The translations under genes and the position numbers were made by a program. DNA of 64,000 nucleotides from RGIG3009 sp964390295 (GTDB lineage Bacteria; Bacillota; Clostridia; Oscillospirales; Acutalibacteraceae), in NCBI GenBank assembly GCA_964390295.1, contig CAYMHR010000001.1, positions 62,001 through 126,000 on the forward strand, in the 5' to 3' direction. Position 1 is the stretch's first letter, and every line of letters starts with the position of its first letter. The notes beneath the pieces are model-generated. The model made no database searches and was not told the origin of the DNA. It worked only from the letters and a program-made list of their open reading frames with translations. Shown in pieces: positions 17,786 through 26,648 of the stretch.

Positions 17786-18532
17786 TTACGGCATGGTCAA
17801 TATTACCGGGCCGTCTTTCGTGATGGCAATCGTATGCTCGAAATGAGCCGACAACTTGCCGTCGGTTGTGACCGTCGTCCATCCGTCCTTCAGAATCCGG
17901 ACATCCGGATCACCCAAATTGATCATCGGTTCAATGGCTAACGTCATGCCCGGCAGCAACCGTGGGCCACGGCCGGGGGTGCCGAAGTTGGGGACGCTGG
18001 GGTCTTCGTGCAGATTCGTGCCTACTCCGTGGCCGACAAATTGCCGTACGACCGAGTAACCACGCATCTCGACATACCGTTGTACCGCCGCACCGATATC
18101 CCCGATGCGATTCCCTGCCACCGCCTGCGCGATGCCTTCATACAGGCTTTCCCGCGTGGCGTCCATCAGGGCTTGCGCCTCCGGTGAAACCGTGCCGACA
18201 GCGAACGTCGCGGCGTTGTCACCGTGAAATCCGTTGATGTGCGCGCCCACGTCAATGCTGACGATATCGCCAGCCTTGATTACGCGCTTGTCCGGTATGC
18301 CGTGGATGACCGTCTCGTTGACGGAAATACAGGCGCTGGCCGGGTATCCGCCGTATCCCAGAAAGGAGGGCTTGGCGCCCTGACTTTCAATATAGTGGCG
18401 AATGATATGGTCCAGCTCGGCGGTAGTAACGCCTGGCTCGACCGCTTCGCCTGCCAGTTTTAACGCTCGTGCCGAGATAATACACGCTTCCCGCATCATG
18501 GAAAGCTCCCGGCTGTTTTTAATGGCTATCAT
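17786..18532 (-). CDS. map: Type I methionine aminopeptidase
   Basis: 248 residues, single catalytic domain without an SH3-binding extension. It removes N-terminal Met cotranslationally. Metal ligands are recognisable: Asp in SIDVGAH, Asp in GFHGDNAATF, His in FVGHGVG, Glu in LAIEPMI and Glu in HFEHTIAIT. ATG at 18532 has GAGG eight bases upstream inside the end of adk. It is in the same frame as adk, separated only by the adk TAG and one CGT codon. Confidence 0.97.
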   Translation of the reverse strand: MIAIKNSRELSMMREACIISARALKLAGEAVEPGVTTAELDHIIRHYIESQGAKPSFLGYGGYPASACISVNETVIHGIPDKRVIKAGDIVSIDVGAHINGFHGDNAATFAVGTVSPEAQALMDATRESLYEGIAQAVAGNRIGDIGAAVQRYVEMRGYSVVRQFVGHGVGTNLHEDPSVPNFGTPGRGPRLLPGMTLAIEPMINLGDPDVRILKDGWTTVTTDGKLSAHFEHTIAITKDGPVILTMP

Positions 18533-18535
18533 ACG

Positions 18536-19168
18536 CTACGCCTCGATTGCCGCAAGAGTCAGCCGCGCGGTATCCGCCACGTCGTGCTGGCCCTCCACGA
18601 CCTTGAGCTTGCCGCAGGCGGCGTAATACGCCTTTAGCGGCTCGGTTTGTGCGTGATAAACCTGCAAGCGTTCCCGAACCGTTTCCGGTTGGTCATCCTT
18701 GCGCTGAACAAGGGTGGTGCCGCACTTGTCGCAAACATCCTCCACCGTCGGCCGTTTATGCTCGACGTGGTAAGATGCTCCGCAAGCGGGGCAAACACGG
18801 CGGCCCGATACACGCCGGGCGATCACCTCATCCGCGACCTCGATATCGATTACGCGGTCAATGGCGATTCCCATGCGGTCAAGCGCCTCGGCCTGAGGAA
18901 TGGTGCGCGGAAAGCCGTCCAAAATGAATCCGTTCCGGCAATCGTCCTGCGCCAGGCGGTCGCGGATAATTCCGATAACCACCTCGTCGGGAACCAGTCG
19001 ACCCGAATCCATATATTCTTTCGCCTTCCGTCCCAGCTCTGTGCCGCTTTTCAGCGCTTCACGGATAATGTTACCCGTGGAAATTGTGGGGACGTGCAGG
19101 TGCTCGCAGAGAATCTCTGCCTGAGTGCCCTTACCGGCACCCGGAGCACCTAACAAAATCAGCTTCAT
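18536..19168 (-). CDS. adk: Adenylate kinase (zinc-binding LID)
   Basis: 210 residues; ATP + AMP to 2 ADP. P-loop GAPGAGKGT (7-15), NMP-binding FILDGFPRT, and a LID with Cys126, Cys129, Cys146 and Cys149 coordinating zinc, the form usual in Gram-positives. It is the only gene in this window that I found ending in TAG; without that stop the frame would continue directly into map. It sits 101 bp after secY with a strong GC hairpin in the gap. Confidence 0.97.
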   Translation of the reverse strand: MKLILLGAPGAGKGTQAEILCEHLHVPTISTGNIIREALKSGTELGRKAKEYMDSGRLVPDEVVIGIIRDRLAQDDCRNGFILDGFPRTIPQAEALDRMGIAIDRVIDIEVADEVIARRVSGRRVCPACGASYHVEHKRPTVEDVCDKCGTTLVQRKDDQPETVRERLQVYHAQTEPLKAYYAACGKLKVVEGQHDVADTARLTLAAIEA

Positions 19169-19209
19169 AGAAAATAACCTCTCTTTCTCCGACGTGGCAA
19201 TCGACCTCC

Positions 19210-19234
19210 GCCGCCCGGCACACCGCCGGGCGGC
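19210..19234 (-). repeat. Perfect 10-bp GC hairpin between secY and adk
   Basis: GCCGCCCGGC, five-base loop, GCCGGGCGGC: a very stable stem without a following T-tract, so unlikely to be a simple terminator. It may be an mRNA processing, stability or pausing element separating secY from adk-map. Confidence 0.6.
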
Positions 19235-19269
19235 AGGAGCTCGGTATGTCCTGTGTGAGCGATGAGCTA

Positions 19270-20616
19270 TTACTCAAGGAAGCCTTTGTAGTGACGCATC
19301 ATCATCTGGCTTTCAATTTGCTGCGTAGTCTCCAGTGCTACGCTGACCACGATCATCACCGACGTACCGCCGAGGGTCAAGCCGGTAAAGCCGCTGGCCA
19401 TGCCGAACAGGCTGGGGAACAACGCGATAAAGCCGAGGAAGATGGCGCCGATCAAGGTTACCTTATTCAGCACACGCTTGATATAATCCGACGTGGGCTT
19501 GCCCGGACGGTAGCCGGGGATCGCACCGGAGTTTTTGCGGAGATTGTTTGCCATCTCCACCGGATTATACTGAATCGTGACGTAGAAATAGGCGAACCCG
19601 ATGATCAGGAAGAAGTACACGAAGATGTACACCCAGCTATCGGAGCGGAACGCCTTCAGGAACCAGTTGTTCGAATCCCAACTGAAGAAGGTCGCCAGAA
19701 TCGAGGGCAGCGACACAATCGACGAGGCCAGGATGATCGGCATAACGCCGGACATATTGACCTTAATCGGAATAAACGTGTTCTGACCACCGTACATCTT
19801 GCGCCCGACAACACGCTTGGCGTATTGCACGGGAATGCGGCGCTCGGCATCCGTTACGAAAACGATCAAGGCGATGATCGCCAAGAACAGAATCAGCACC
19901 ACCGGCACCAGAATGACGTTCTTCAGTGCGCCATCCTGACCGAGCATCTTGATACCGGCTTCATAGAAGTACACCCACAGGTACTCCACCGCCGACGGGA
20001 TTCTGGACAGAATACCGGCAAACAGCAAAATGGAAATGCCGTTACCGATACCCTTTTCGTTGATCTGCTCGCCCAGCCACATGACCAGAGCCGAGCCGGC
20101 AACGAAACACAGAACGATAACTACGGCCGCAAACCAGGCACCAAAGCCGCTTTGCGCAGATTCTACCAGCACGTTATAGCGGCTGTAATTGGCATTGTTG
20201 CGGAGCATGAAATAGTAGGCGACACCAAGCATCAAGCCCAGCGCAATTGTCACCCAACGGGTGATCTTGCCCAACACCTTGCGGCCCGCCTCGCCGTCCT
20301 TCGCCAGCTGTTCCAGCTTCGGAATGGCTACCGTCAACAGCTGGATGATAATGCTGGAGTTAATGTACGGCGTGATCGACAGTGCAAAAATGCTGGCATC
20401 AGCAAAGCCGCCACCCGAAATCATGGTCAAATAGTCCATGAAATTGGTCTCACTACCGCTGGTGATGTTACCGACTGCCGTAGTCAGCGCCGACACGTCC
20501 ACAAACGGAACGGTGATAGCGGAGCCGATTCGGAAAATCAGCACGATCAGCAGGGTATACAGAATCTTCTTGCGAAGATCGGTGATCTTCCAGGCATTAC
20601 GCAACGTTTGAAACAC
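19270..20616 (-). CDS. secY: Protein translocase subunit SecY
   Basis: 448-residue, ten-helix membrane channel that exports unfolded proteins with SecA/SecE. The plug-proximal and lateral-gate sequences (TNFMDYLTMISGGGFADAS, ITPYINSSIIIQLL) and the cytoplasmic loop motif GEQINEKGIGNGISILLF are intact. GTG start at 20616 is preceded by GAGGTGA within the end of rplO; only one base separates the rplO stop from this start, implying translational coupling. Confidence 0.98.
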   Translation of the reverse strand: MFQTLRNAWKITDLRKKILYTLLIVLIFRIGSAITVPFVDVSALTTAVGNITSGSETNFMDYLTMISGGGFADASIFALSITPYINSSIIIQLLTVAIPKLEQLAKDGEAGRKVLGKITRWVTIALGLMLGVAYYFMLRNNANYSRYNVLVESAQSGFGAWFAAVVIVLCFVAGSALVMWLGEQINEKGIGNGISILLFAGILSRIPSAVEYLWVYFYEAGIKMLGQDGALKNVILVPVVLILFLAIIALIVFVTDAERRIPVQYAKRVVGRKMYGGQNTFIPIKVNMSGVMPIILASSIVSLPSILATFFSWDSNNWFLKAFRSDSWVYIFVYFFLIIGFAYFYVTIQYNPVEMANNLRKNSGAIPGYRPGKPTSDYIKRVLNKVTLIGAIFLGFIALFPSLFGMASGFTGLTLGGTSVMIVVSVALETTQQIESQMMMRHYKGFLE

Positions 20617-20617
20617 G

Positions 20618-21058
20618 TTAGATCACCTCAGCCTTTCCGCCGGCAGCTTCGATTTTCGCCTTGGCTGCTTCAGAATAGGCTGCTGCTTTGACGGTCAGTT
20701 TCTTGGTCAACGTACCGTTGGCCAAAATCTTAACACCGTCATAGGTCTTCTTCACGAGACCCGCGTTCTTCATTGCTTCTACGTCCACAACGGCACCGTC
20801 CTCAAACGCGTTGAGGGCTGCCACGTTGACGGTAGCGTAGTTCGTTGCAAAAATGTTGACGAAACCTCTTTTGGGGATTCGACGTTGCAAAGGCATCTGG
20901 CCGCCTTCAAAACCCGGACGCATACCACGGCCGGCACGGGCCTTCTGACCCTTGTGACCTTTACCTGCGGTTTTGCCCTGGCCGGAGCCATGACCTCTGC
21001 CGATTCTCTTGACGTCCCGCACGGAGCCGGGCGCCGGAGAAAGCTCTTGCAGCTTCAT
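20618..21058 (-). CDS. rplO: 50S ribosomal protein L15
   Basis: 146 residues with the glycine/lysine-rich KRIGRGHGSGQGKTAGKG segment near the N-terminus and GFEGGQMPLQRRIPKRGF. L15 is a late assembly protein of the 50S subunit. It is directly coupled to secY. Confidence 0.98.
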   Translation of the reverse strand: MKLQELSPAPGSVRDVKRIGRGHGSGQGKTAGKGHKGQKARAGRGMRPGFEGGQMPLQRRIPKRGFVNIFATNYATVNVAALNAFEDGAVVDVEAMKNAGLVKKTYDGVKILANGTLTKKLTVKAAAYSEAAKAKIEAAGGKAEVI

Positions 21059-21086
21059 AGTATTCGCACCTCCTTGCTCGATTTGG

Positions 21087-21284
21087 TTATGCTTCCGTTA
21101 CCTCGACGAGGTGGATGATCTTTGCCACCTTACCTTGGGTTGCCGCGTTATCGGGCTGGCACACAGTGTCGCCGATCTTACGCAGACCCAAAGAGTTGGC
21201 AGTGGCAATCTGATCCTTCTTCGAACCGATCAAGCTGCGAACCAGCTTCACGGTCAAAGTCGCCTCTTTAGCCTTCTTTGCCAT
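21087..21284 (-). CDS. rpmD: 50S ribosomal protein L30
   Basis: 65 residues, typical bacterial length, with TVKLVRSLIGSKKDQIAT and LGLRKIGDTV. The gene is in the usual spc-operon position between rpsE and rplO. Confidence 0.97.
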   Translation of the reverse strand: MAKKAKEATLTVKLVRSLIGSKKDQIATANSLGLRKIGDTVCQPDNAATQGKVAKIIHLVEVTEA

Positions 21285-21299
21285 TTGTATGCCCTCCCG

Positions 21300-21800
21300 T
21301 TAACCTAAAATTTCCTTGGCAGTCTTGCCGCGGATGGCCGCCGCTTCTTCGGCGGTGCGGAGCTGCATCAGGCCGTTCATGGTGGCACTGACAACGTTGC
21401 AGGGGTTGTTAGAGCGGAGAGCCTTGGTACGGATGTCCTTGATGCCGGCTGCTTCAATCACAGCACGCACCGCACCGCCGGCGATAACACCGGTACCGGG
21501 TGCGGCGGGCTTCATCAGCACGCGACCGGCGCCGAATTCACCGATGATCTCGTGAGGAATGGTGCTCCCCTTCAAGGAGACCTTCACGAGGTGCTTCTTG
21601 GCATCCTCAATGCCCTTACGGATAGCGTCCGGAACTTCACCGGCTTTACCGGTACCGAAGCCCACGGTGCCCTTACCGTCGCCCACGACGACCAACGCGG
21701 CAAACTTCATCACGCGGCCGCCCTTGACCGTCTTGCTAACACGGTTGATGGCAACAACGGTTTCTTTGAACTCGTCGTGCATTTCTTCTCTTCTGGCCAA
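21300..21800 (-). CDS. rpsE: 30S ribosomal protein S5
   Basis: 166 residues. N-terminal double-stranded RNA-binding region with VKGGRVMKFAALVVVGD and GFGTGKAGEVP; C-terminal fold with PGTGVIAGGAVRAV. S5 contributes to decoding fidelity. The start appears to be TTG at 21800, seven bases after GGAGG; an internal ATG at codon 7 is a weaker alternative. Confidence 0.97.
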   Translation of the reverse strand: MARREEMHDEFKETVVAINRVSKTVKGGRVMKFAALVVVGDGKGTVGFGTGKAGEVPDAIRKGIEDAKKHLVKVSLKGSTIPHEIIGEFGAGRVLMKPAAPGTGVIAGGAVRAVIEAAGIKDIRTKALRSNNPCNVVSATMNGLMQLRTAEEAAAIRGKTAKEILG

Positions 21801-21818
21801 AGTATTTCCTCCCCTTCC

Positions 21819-22178
21819 TTAGAACTTGAGGCCGCCCTCACGGGCGCCTTCGGCCAATTCCTGAACACGGCCGTGATAAATGTAACCGCCGCGGTCAAAC
21901 ACGACACACTCGATGCCCTTTTCCAGAGCACGCTTTGCAAGCGTTTCGCCGACCTTGCGAGCTGCGGCTTTGTTACCGCCGTTGGCGCCGAAATCCTTTT
22001 CAACGCTGGAAGCGGAAACGATCGTGACTCCCTTAACATCATCGATCAGTTGGGCGTAGATGTGGTTGAGGGAGCGGAACACGTTCAGGCGGGGACGCTC
22101 GGCAGTGCCGGAAATCTTACCGCGCACACGGGTGTGGCGGTGCAGTCGCGCCTGGTTGCTGTCTTTTTTGCTGACCAT
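21819..22178 (-). CDS. rplR: 50S ribosomal protein L18
   Basis: 119 residues; binds 5S rRNA together with L5. RHTRVRGKISGTAERPRLNV and FDRGGYIYHGRV are typical. Gene is 16 bp after rplF. Confidence 0.97.
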   Translation of the reverse strand: MVSKKDSNQARLHRHTRVRGKISGTAERPRLNVFRSLNHIYAQLIDDVKGVTIVSASSVEKDFGANGGNKAAARKVGETLAKRALEKGIECVVFDRGGYIYHGRVQELAEGAREGGLKF

Positions 22179-22194
22179 GCTGTTTCACTCCTCC

Positions 22195-22743
22195 TTACTT
22201 CTTGCCCTTCGCACCGGTCTTACCTTCCTTGCGGCGGATATGCTCGGTGGCGTATTTGATGCCCTTGCCCTTATACGGCTCCGGCGGGCGCTTCTCGCGG
22301 ACCTCGGCGGCAAACTGACCAACCAGCTGCTTATCCGGACCGCTGATGATGATCTTGTTCGGGCTGGGCACGTCAATGGTGATGCCCGGAATCTCGCTGA
22401 CAAACACCTGATGGCTATAGCCCAGGTTCATCACAAGCTCCTTGCCCTGCTTCGCTACACGGTAACCGACACCGTTTACCTCCAGCTCCTTGGTGAAGCC
22501 GTTTGCCACGCCTTCCACCATGTTGCTGATGAGTGTACGGGTCAAGCCGTGCAGAGAGCGGTTCTCTTTGTCATCGTTGGGGCGCGAAACCAAAATTTCG
22601 TTGCCCTCCACGGTGATCGTCATGTTCGGATGGAATTTCTGCGACAGCTCGCCCTTCGGGCCCTTCGCCGTCACAACACCGTCCTTCAGCGTTACCTGAA
22701 CGCCGGCCGGAATGGTAATGGGTTTACGTCCAATTCTCGACAT
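22195..22743 (-). CDS. rplF: 50S ribosomal protein L6
   Basis: 182 residues, two repeated alpha/beta domains; the C-terminal PEPYKGKGIKY segment that contacts the GTPase centre region is present. It starts MSRIGRKPITIPAGV as usual. Confidence 0.98.
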   Translation of the reverse strand: MSRIGRKPITIPAGVQVTLKDGVVTAKGPKGELSQKFHPNMTITVEGNEILVSRPNDDKENRSLHGLTRTLISNMVEGVANGFTKELEVNGVGYRVAKQGKELVMNLGYSHQVFVSEIPGITIDVPSPNKIIISGPDKQLVGQFAAEVREKRPPEPYKGKGIKYATEHIRRKEGKTGAKGKK

Positions 22744-22758
22744 TTTTCATTCTCCCCC

Positions 22759-23160
22759 TTACCACACAAAGGCGAGGACTTCGCCGCCCACGTTTTCTTT
22801 GCGGGCTTTCTTATCGGTCATAACGCCTTTCGACGTGGACACGATGGCGGTGCCGATGCCCTTCATGACCTTCGGCATATCCTCACTGCTGGAATAGATG
22901 CGCAAGCCGGGCTTGGAAACACGGCGCAGACCCTGCAGAACCGGGGTCTTGGACGCCCCCTGGTACTTCAGAGTGATGCGGATGGTGCCCTGCTTGTCAT
23001 CCTCGATGACTTGATAATTCTTAACGTATCCCTCGTCAACAAGAATCTGGGCAATAGCCTTCTTCATGTTGGAAGCGGGGATATCCACCGAATCATGCTT
23101 CGCCGAACTCGCATTACGAATTCTCGTCAGCATATCGGCAATCGTATCGGTGATTTGCAT
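22759..23160 (-). CDS. rpsH: 30S ribosomal protein S8
   Basis: 133 residues with TIADMLTRIRNA at the N-terminus and the C-terminal STSKGVMTDKKARKENVGGE that binds 16S helix 21. In E. coli S8 autoregulates the spc operon; no S8-site mimic was identified here. Confidence 0.98.
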   Translation of the reverse strand: MQITDTIADMLTRIRNASSAKHDSVDIPASNMKKAIAQILVDEGYVKNYQVIEDDKQGTIRITLKYQGASKTPVLQGLRRVSKPGLRIYSSSEDMPKVMKGIGTAIVSTSKGVMTDKKARKENVGGEVLAFVW

Positions 23161-23182
23161 TCCGTCAACCTCCTTTTAGCTA

Positions 23183-23368
23183 TTACCAACTTGCCTTTTT
23201 GACACCGGGGATCTGGCCCTTATAGGCCAGTTCCCGGAAGCAGATACGGCAAACGCCGTACTTCCGCAAATAAGCGTGGGGACGACCACAGATCTTGCAA
23301 CGGTTGTACGCCTGCGTGGAAAACTTGGGCGTGCGCTGCTGCTTGATTTTCATAGAAGTCTTAGCCAT
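23183..23368 (-). CDS. rpsN: 30S ribosomal protein S14, short zinc form
   Basis: 61 residues with two CxxC motifs (CKIC and CRIC), the zinc-binding type Z S14 typical of Firmicutes and Actinobacteria. Located between rplE and rpsH. Confidence 0.98.
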   Translation of the reverse strand: MAKTSMKIKQQRTPKFSTQAYNRCKICGRPHAYLRKYGVCRICFRELAYKGQIPGVKKASW

Positions 23369-23382
23369 TCGTTTTCCCTCCC

Positions 23383-23922
23383 TTATTTCGCGAACGGAGC
23401 GCCCATCAGGGTGAGCAACTCGCGTGCTTCTTCATCGGTGTGAGCAGTCGTAACAAAGCAGACGTCCATGCCGCGGACGGTATCGATCTTATCGTACTCG
23501 ATTTCCGGGAAGATCAACTGCTCTTTGATGCCCATGCTGTAGTTGCCGCGTCCGTCGAAGGAGTTGGCGTTGATGCCGCGGAAGTCGCGGACACGGGGCA
23601 GAGCCACGTTGAACAGACGATCCAGGAACTCATACATACGCTCACCGCGCAACGTTACCTTGACACCGATGTTCATGCCTTCGCGCAGCTTGAAGTTCGC
23701 AACGGACTTCTTCGCCTTGCAAACGACCGGACGCTGACCGGTGATCGCGGACAGATCGTTCATGATGGAGTCGATCACCTTCGCGTTGTCACGGGCTTCG
23801 CCGCAACCGACGTTGATAACGATCTTATCCAACTTCGGAATCTGCATCACGCTCTTGTAGCCGAATTTCTTCATCAGAGCGGGAGCGACATCGCTTTTGT
23901 AAAATTCTTTCATTCTAGCCAT
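23383..23922 (-). CDS. rplE: 50S ribosomal protein L5
   Basis: 179 residues; a 5S rRNA-binding protein contacting S13 across the intersubunit bridge. GEARDNAKVID, TGQRPVVCKAKKSVANFKLR and GRGNYSMGIKEQLIFPE are diagnostic. Confidence 0.98.
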   Translation of the reverse strand: MARMKEFYKSDVAPALMKKFGYKSVMQIPKLDKIVINVGCGEARDNAKVIDSIMNDLSAITGQRPVVCKAKKSVANFKLREGMNIGVKVTLRGERMYEFLDRLFNVALPRVRDFRGINANSFDGRGNYSMGIKEQLIFPEIEYDKIDTVRGMDVCFVTTAHTDEEARELLTLMGAPFAK

Positions 23923-23937
23923 TACGTATGTCCCTCC

Positions 23938-24276
23938 TTACAGTACTTCGCCGCATTTTTCGTTTTTGCAAACGCGAACCGAGCGGACCTTGCCGTTCTC
24001 GTCAGCGATGCGCTTGTAGCCGATGCGGGTCGGCTTTTTGCAAGAGGGGCAAACCACCTGCACCTTGGAAGCATAGAACGCGCCTTCCGCCTCCACGATG
24101 CCGCCCTGATCGCCCATCTTGCGTGGCTTCACATGCTTTTTCACCATGTTCAGACCCTCGACGATGACCTTGCCCTCTTTGGGGCTGACCGCCAAGACCT
24201 TGCCCTGCTTGCCACGGTCGTCGCCGCTGAGAACCAGGACGGTATCGCCTGTTTTCACATGAAGTTTTTTACTCAT
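23938..24276 (-). CDS. rplX: 50S ribosomal protein L24
   Basis: 112 residues: N-terminal KOW motif (KTGDTVLVLSGDDRGKQGKV) and a C-terminal part carrying Cys pairs CPSC and CKNEKC, a possible zinc site common in Firmicutes L24. It is an assembly initiator of the 50S subunit. Confidence 0.97.
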   Translation of the reverse strand: MSKKLHVKTGDTVLVLSGDDRGKQGKVLAVSPKEGKVIVEGLNMVKKHVKPRKMGDQGGIVEAEGAFYASKVQVVCPSCKKPTRIGYKRIADENGKVRSVRVCKNEKCGEVL

Positions 24277-24291
24277 TTACGGCACCTCCCA

Positions 24292-24660
24292 TTAAAGCAC
24301 TTCGGGAGCGAGGCTCAGGATCTTCAGGTAATCCTTTTCTCTCAACTCACGCGCCACAGGCCCGAAAATACGGGTACCTTTGGGGTTTTTGTCATCACGG
24401 ATGATGACGGCTGCGTTTTCGTCAAAACGGATATACGTACCGTCCTCACGACGCAAGCCTTTCACGGAACGAACGATGACGGCTTTCACCACATCGCCCT
24501 TTTTCACAACGCCGCCGGGTGCTGCTTTTTTAACAGAAGCAACCACAACGTCGCCGATATTCGCATACCTCCGGCCGGAACCACCGAGCACGCGGATGCA
24601 CATAAGCTCCTTCGCACCGGTGTTGTCGGCAACCTTGAGGTAGGTCTGCTGTTGTACCAC
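24292..24660 (-). CDS. rplN: 50S ribosomal protein L14
   Basis: 122 residues with VADNTGAKELMCIRVLGGS and IFGPVARELR. GTG start at 24660, nine bases after AGGAGG. Forms intersubunit bridges with L19. Confidence 0.98.
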   Translation of the reverse strand: MVQQQTYLKVADNTGAKELMCIRVLGGSGRRYANIGDVVVASVKKAAPGGVVKKGDVVKAVIVRSVKGLRREDGTYIRFDENAAVIIRDDKNPKGTRIFGPVARELREKDYLKILSLAPEVL

Positions 24661-24689
24661 AGGGGTGTCCTCCTTTCAAAATTACCGAC

Positions 24690-24947
24690 TTATTTCGCCT
24701 TTTCGATGATCTGTACCAAACGCCAGTGCTTGTCTTTGGACAGCGGGCGGGTCTCCATGACCTCCACGCGGTCGCCGATGCGGCACTCGTTGTTCTCATC
24801 GTGGGCCTTCAGCTTCATGGTACGCTTACCAATCTTTTTGTACAGCGGATGGCGCACGTTGTCTTCGATAGCGACGACGATGGTTTTTTCCATCTTATCG
24901 CTGACAACGATACCGGTCCGAGTTTTTCTAAGATTCCGTTCGCTCAC
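24690..24947 (-). CDS. rpsQ: 30S ribosomal protein S17
   Basis: 85 residues, OB-fold primary 16S binder: KTRTGIVVSDKMEKTIVVAIED and the C-terminal CRIGDRVEVMETRPLSK. GTG start at 24947 after GGAGG. Confidence 0.98.
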   Translation of the reverse strand: MSERNLRKTRTGIVVSDKMEKTIVVAIEDNVRHPLYKKIGKRTMKLKAHDENNECRIGDRVEVMETRPLSKDKHWRLVQIIEKAK

Positions 24948-24964
24948 AACGTTTCCTCCTTCCG

Positions 24965-25180
24965 TTACGCTTCTGCGCCGTTCTTCAGTTCGTTCTCGCG
25001 GATAATCGTCTTGATCACGGCGATTTCCTTCTTAACGGCCTTCAGACGCATCGGATTTTCCAACTGATTGATCGCGTGCTGGAATCTGAGGTTGAACAGC
25101 TCTTCCTTGAGGTCCTGGAGCTTCTTCTCCAGTTCAGCTTCGCTCAATTCACGGATTTTCTGGATCTCACTGGACTTCAT
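24965..25180 (-). CDS. rpmC: 50S ribosomal protein L29
   Basis: 71-residue helical hairpin, ELSEAELEKKLQDLKEELFN and PMRLKAVKKEIAVIKT. Located at the tunnel exit beside L23. Overlaps the rplP stop by four bases (ATGA). Confidence 0.97.
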   Translation of the reverse strand: MKSSEIQKIRELSEAELEKKLQDLKEELFNLRFQHAINQLENPMRLKAVKKEIAVIKTIIRENELKNGAEA

Positions 25181-25605
25181 TTCTGCTCACCGTCCGTTTC
25201 TTCCTTGCAAACGAATTTGCACTTGATGGGCAGCTTGTTGGCTGCCAGTCTCATGGCTTCACGGGCAGTCTCCTCCGGAACACCGGCGATCTCGAACATC
25301 ACGCGGCCGGGCTTTACCACAGCCACCCAGTATTCGGGAGAACCTTTACCGGAGCCCATGCGGGTCTCGGCAGGCTTTTCGGTAACCGGCTTGTCGGGGA
25401 AGATTTTAATCCACACCTGACCGCCACGCTTGATGTAACGGGTCATAGCAATACGGGCTGCTTCGATCTGGTTGGACTTGATCCACGCGGGTTCCAGCGC
25501 GACCAGACCGTAATCACCGTAGTTGACCTTGTTGCCGCGAAGGGCCTTACCGGTAAGGCGGCCCCGCTGTACGCGGCGATACTTAACTCTCTTCGGCAGC
25601 AGCAT
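25177..25605 (-). CDS. rplP: 50S ribosomal protein L16
   Basis: 142 residues beginning MLLPKRVKYRRVQRGRLTG; contacts A-site tRNA. ATG at 25605 shares a base with the rpsC stop (TAATG). An upstream in-frame start inside rpsC is rejected on homology. Confidence 0.98.
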   Translation of the reverse strand: MLLPKRVKYRRVQRGRLTGKALRGNKVNYGDYGLVALEPAWIKSNQIEAARIAMTRYIKRGGQVWIKIFPDKPVTEKPAETRMGSGKGSPEYWVAVVKPGRVMFEIAGVPEETAREAMRLAANKLPIKCKFVCKEETDGEQK

Positions 25606-26273
25606 TACTTGCGGCCTCCTTCCCGACGGGGCTTCTGCACCGCACCGGCGAGAACCTCGCCGCGGTAGATCCACACTTTAACGCCGATTCGGCCGTAGGT
25701 GGTGTTTGCCTCCGCAAAACCGTAATCAATGTCCGCACGCAGGGTCTGCAGCGGAATCGTACCCTCGTGGTATTGCTCCACACGAGCGATTTCCGCGCCG
25801 CCCAAACGACCGGAAACCTGCGTCTTAATGCCGCGGGCACCCAACTTCATGGCGCGGCCGATGCACTGCTTCATGGCGCGGCGGAAGGAGACACGCTTCT
25901 CCAACTGCTGTGCAATGTTTTCAGCTACCAGCTGTGCGTTAACGTCGGGGCTTTTGATCTCGACAACGTTGACCAGCGTGGTCTTGCCGAGCATCTTTTC
26001 ACAGGTCAGACGGAGCTTTTCGATCTCCGCGCCGCCCTTGCCGATCACCAGACCGGGCTTTGCACAATGAATGTTCACACGGACACGCGTAGCGTCGCGT
26101 TCGATCTCGATCTTGGCGATACCGGCAGCAAACAGCGTTTTCTTCAGATACTCACGCAGCTTGTAATCCGATACGATGGTGTCACCGATTTGGCCCTTTT
26201 TCACGAACCAGCGGGAATCCCAATCCTTAATCACGCCGACACGCAGGCCGTGGGGATTGACTTTCTGTCCCAT
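25605..26273 (-). CDS. rpsC: 30S ribosomal protein S3
   Basis: 222 residues: MGQKVNPHGLRVGVIKDW start, KH domain with GLVIGKGGAEIEKL, and C-terminal domain with TTYGRIGVKVWIYRGE at the mRNA entry. ATG at 26273 is chosen by homology; the frame stays open further upstream. Confidence 0.98.
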   Translation of the reverse strand: MGQKVNPHGLRVGVIKDWDSRWFVKKGQIGDTIVSDYKLREYLKKTLFAAGIAKIEIERDATRVRVNIHCAKPGLVIGKGGAEIEKLRLTCEKMLGKTTLVNVVEIKSPDVNAQLVAENIAQQLEKRVSFRRAMKQCIGRAMKLGARGIKTQVSGRLGGAEIARVEQYHEGTIPLQTLRADIDYGFAEANTTYGRIGVKVWIYRGEVLAGAVQKPRREGGRK

Positions 26274-26289
26274 AATTCTCCTCCTTCGC

Positions 26290-26625
26290 TTATTCCTTTT
26301 CCTTGAGCACCAAGGTGATGTGTGAAGTTCTCTTTTCGATGCGGAACGCACGACCCTGAGCTCTCGGACGAATACGCTTAAGGATCGGGCCGGGGCAGAC
26401 GTAGCACTCGGAAACAACCAGATCGTTACGATCCATGTTGAAGTTGTTTTCGGCGTTGGCTACCGCGGATTTGAGCAGCTTCTCAACAGGCTCACCCGCC
26501 GCCTTGGGGATGTTGTGTGCAATCGCGAGCGCGACATCAACCGGTTTATTGCGGATGAGGTCGAGAACGATCTTAACTTTGCGAGGGGACATACGGACGT
26601 AGGTTACTTGCGCCCTTGCTTCCAT
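26290..26625 (-). CDS. rplV: 50S ribosomal protein L22
   Basis: 111 residues; YVRMSPRKVKIVLDLIRNKP and the beta-hairpin that lines the exit tunnel (RIRPRAQGRAFRIEKRTSH). Usual S10-operon place between rpsS and rpsC. Confidence 0.98.
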   Translation of the reverse strand: MEARAQVTYVRMSPRKVKIVLDLIRNKPVDVALAIAHNIPKAAGEPVEKLLKSAVANAENNFNMDRNDLVVSECYVCPGPILKRIRPRAQGRAFRIEKRTSHITLVLKEKE

Positions 26626-26648
26626 TGCGTTTCTCTCCTTTCAGCCGC

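Noticed and set aside
15644..17941. 765-codon plus-strand open frame with an internal repeat
   Set aside because: Antisense to rpsD, rpsK, the chimera, rpsM, rpmJ and infA; its repeat only mirrors the 483-bp duplication. No ribosome site or protein family.
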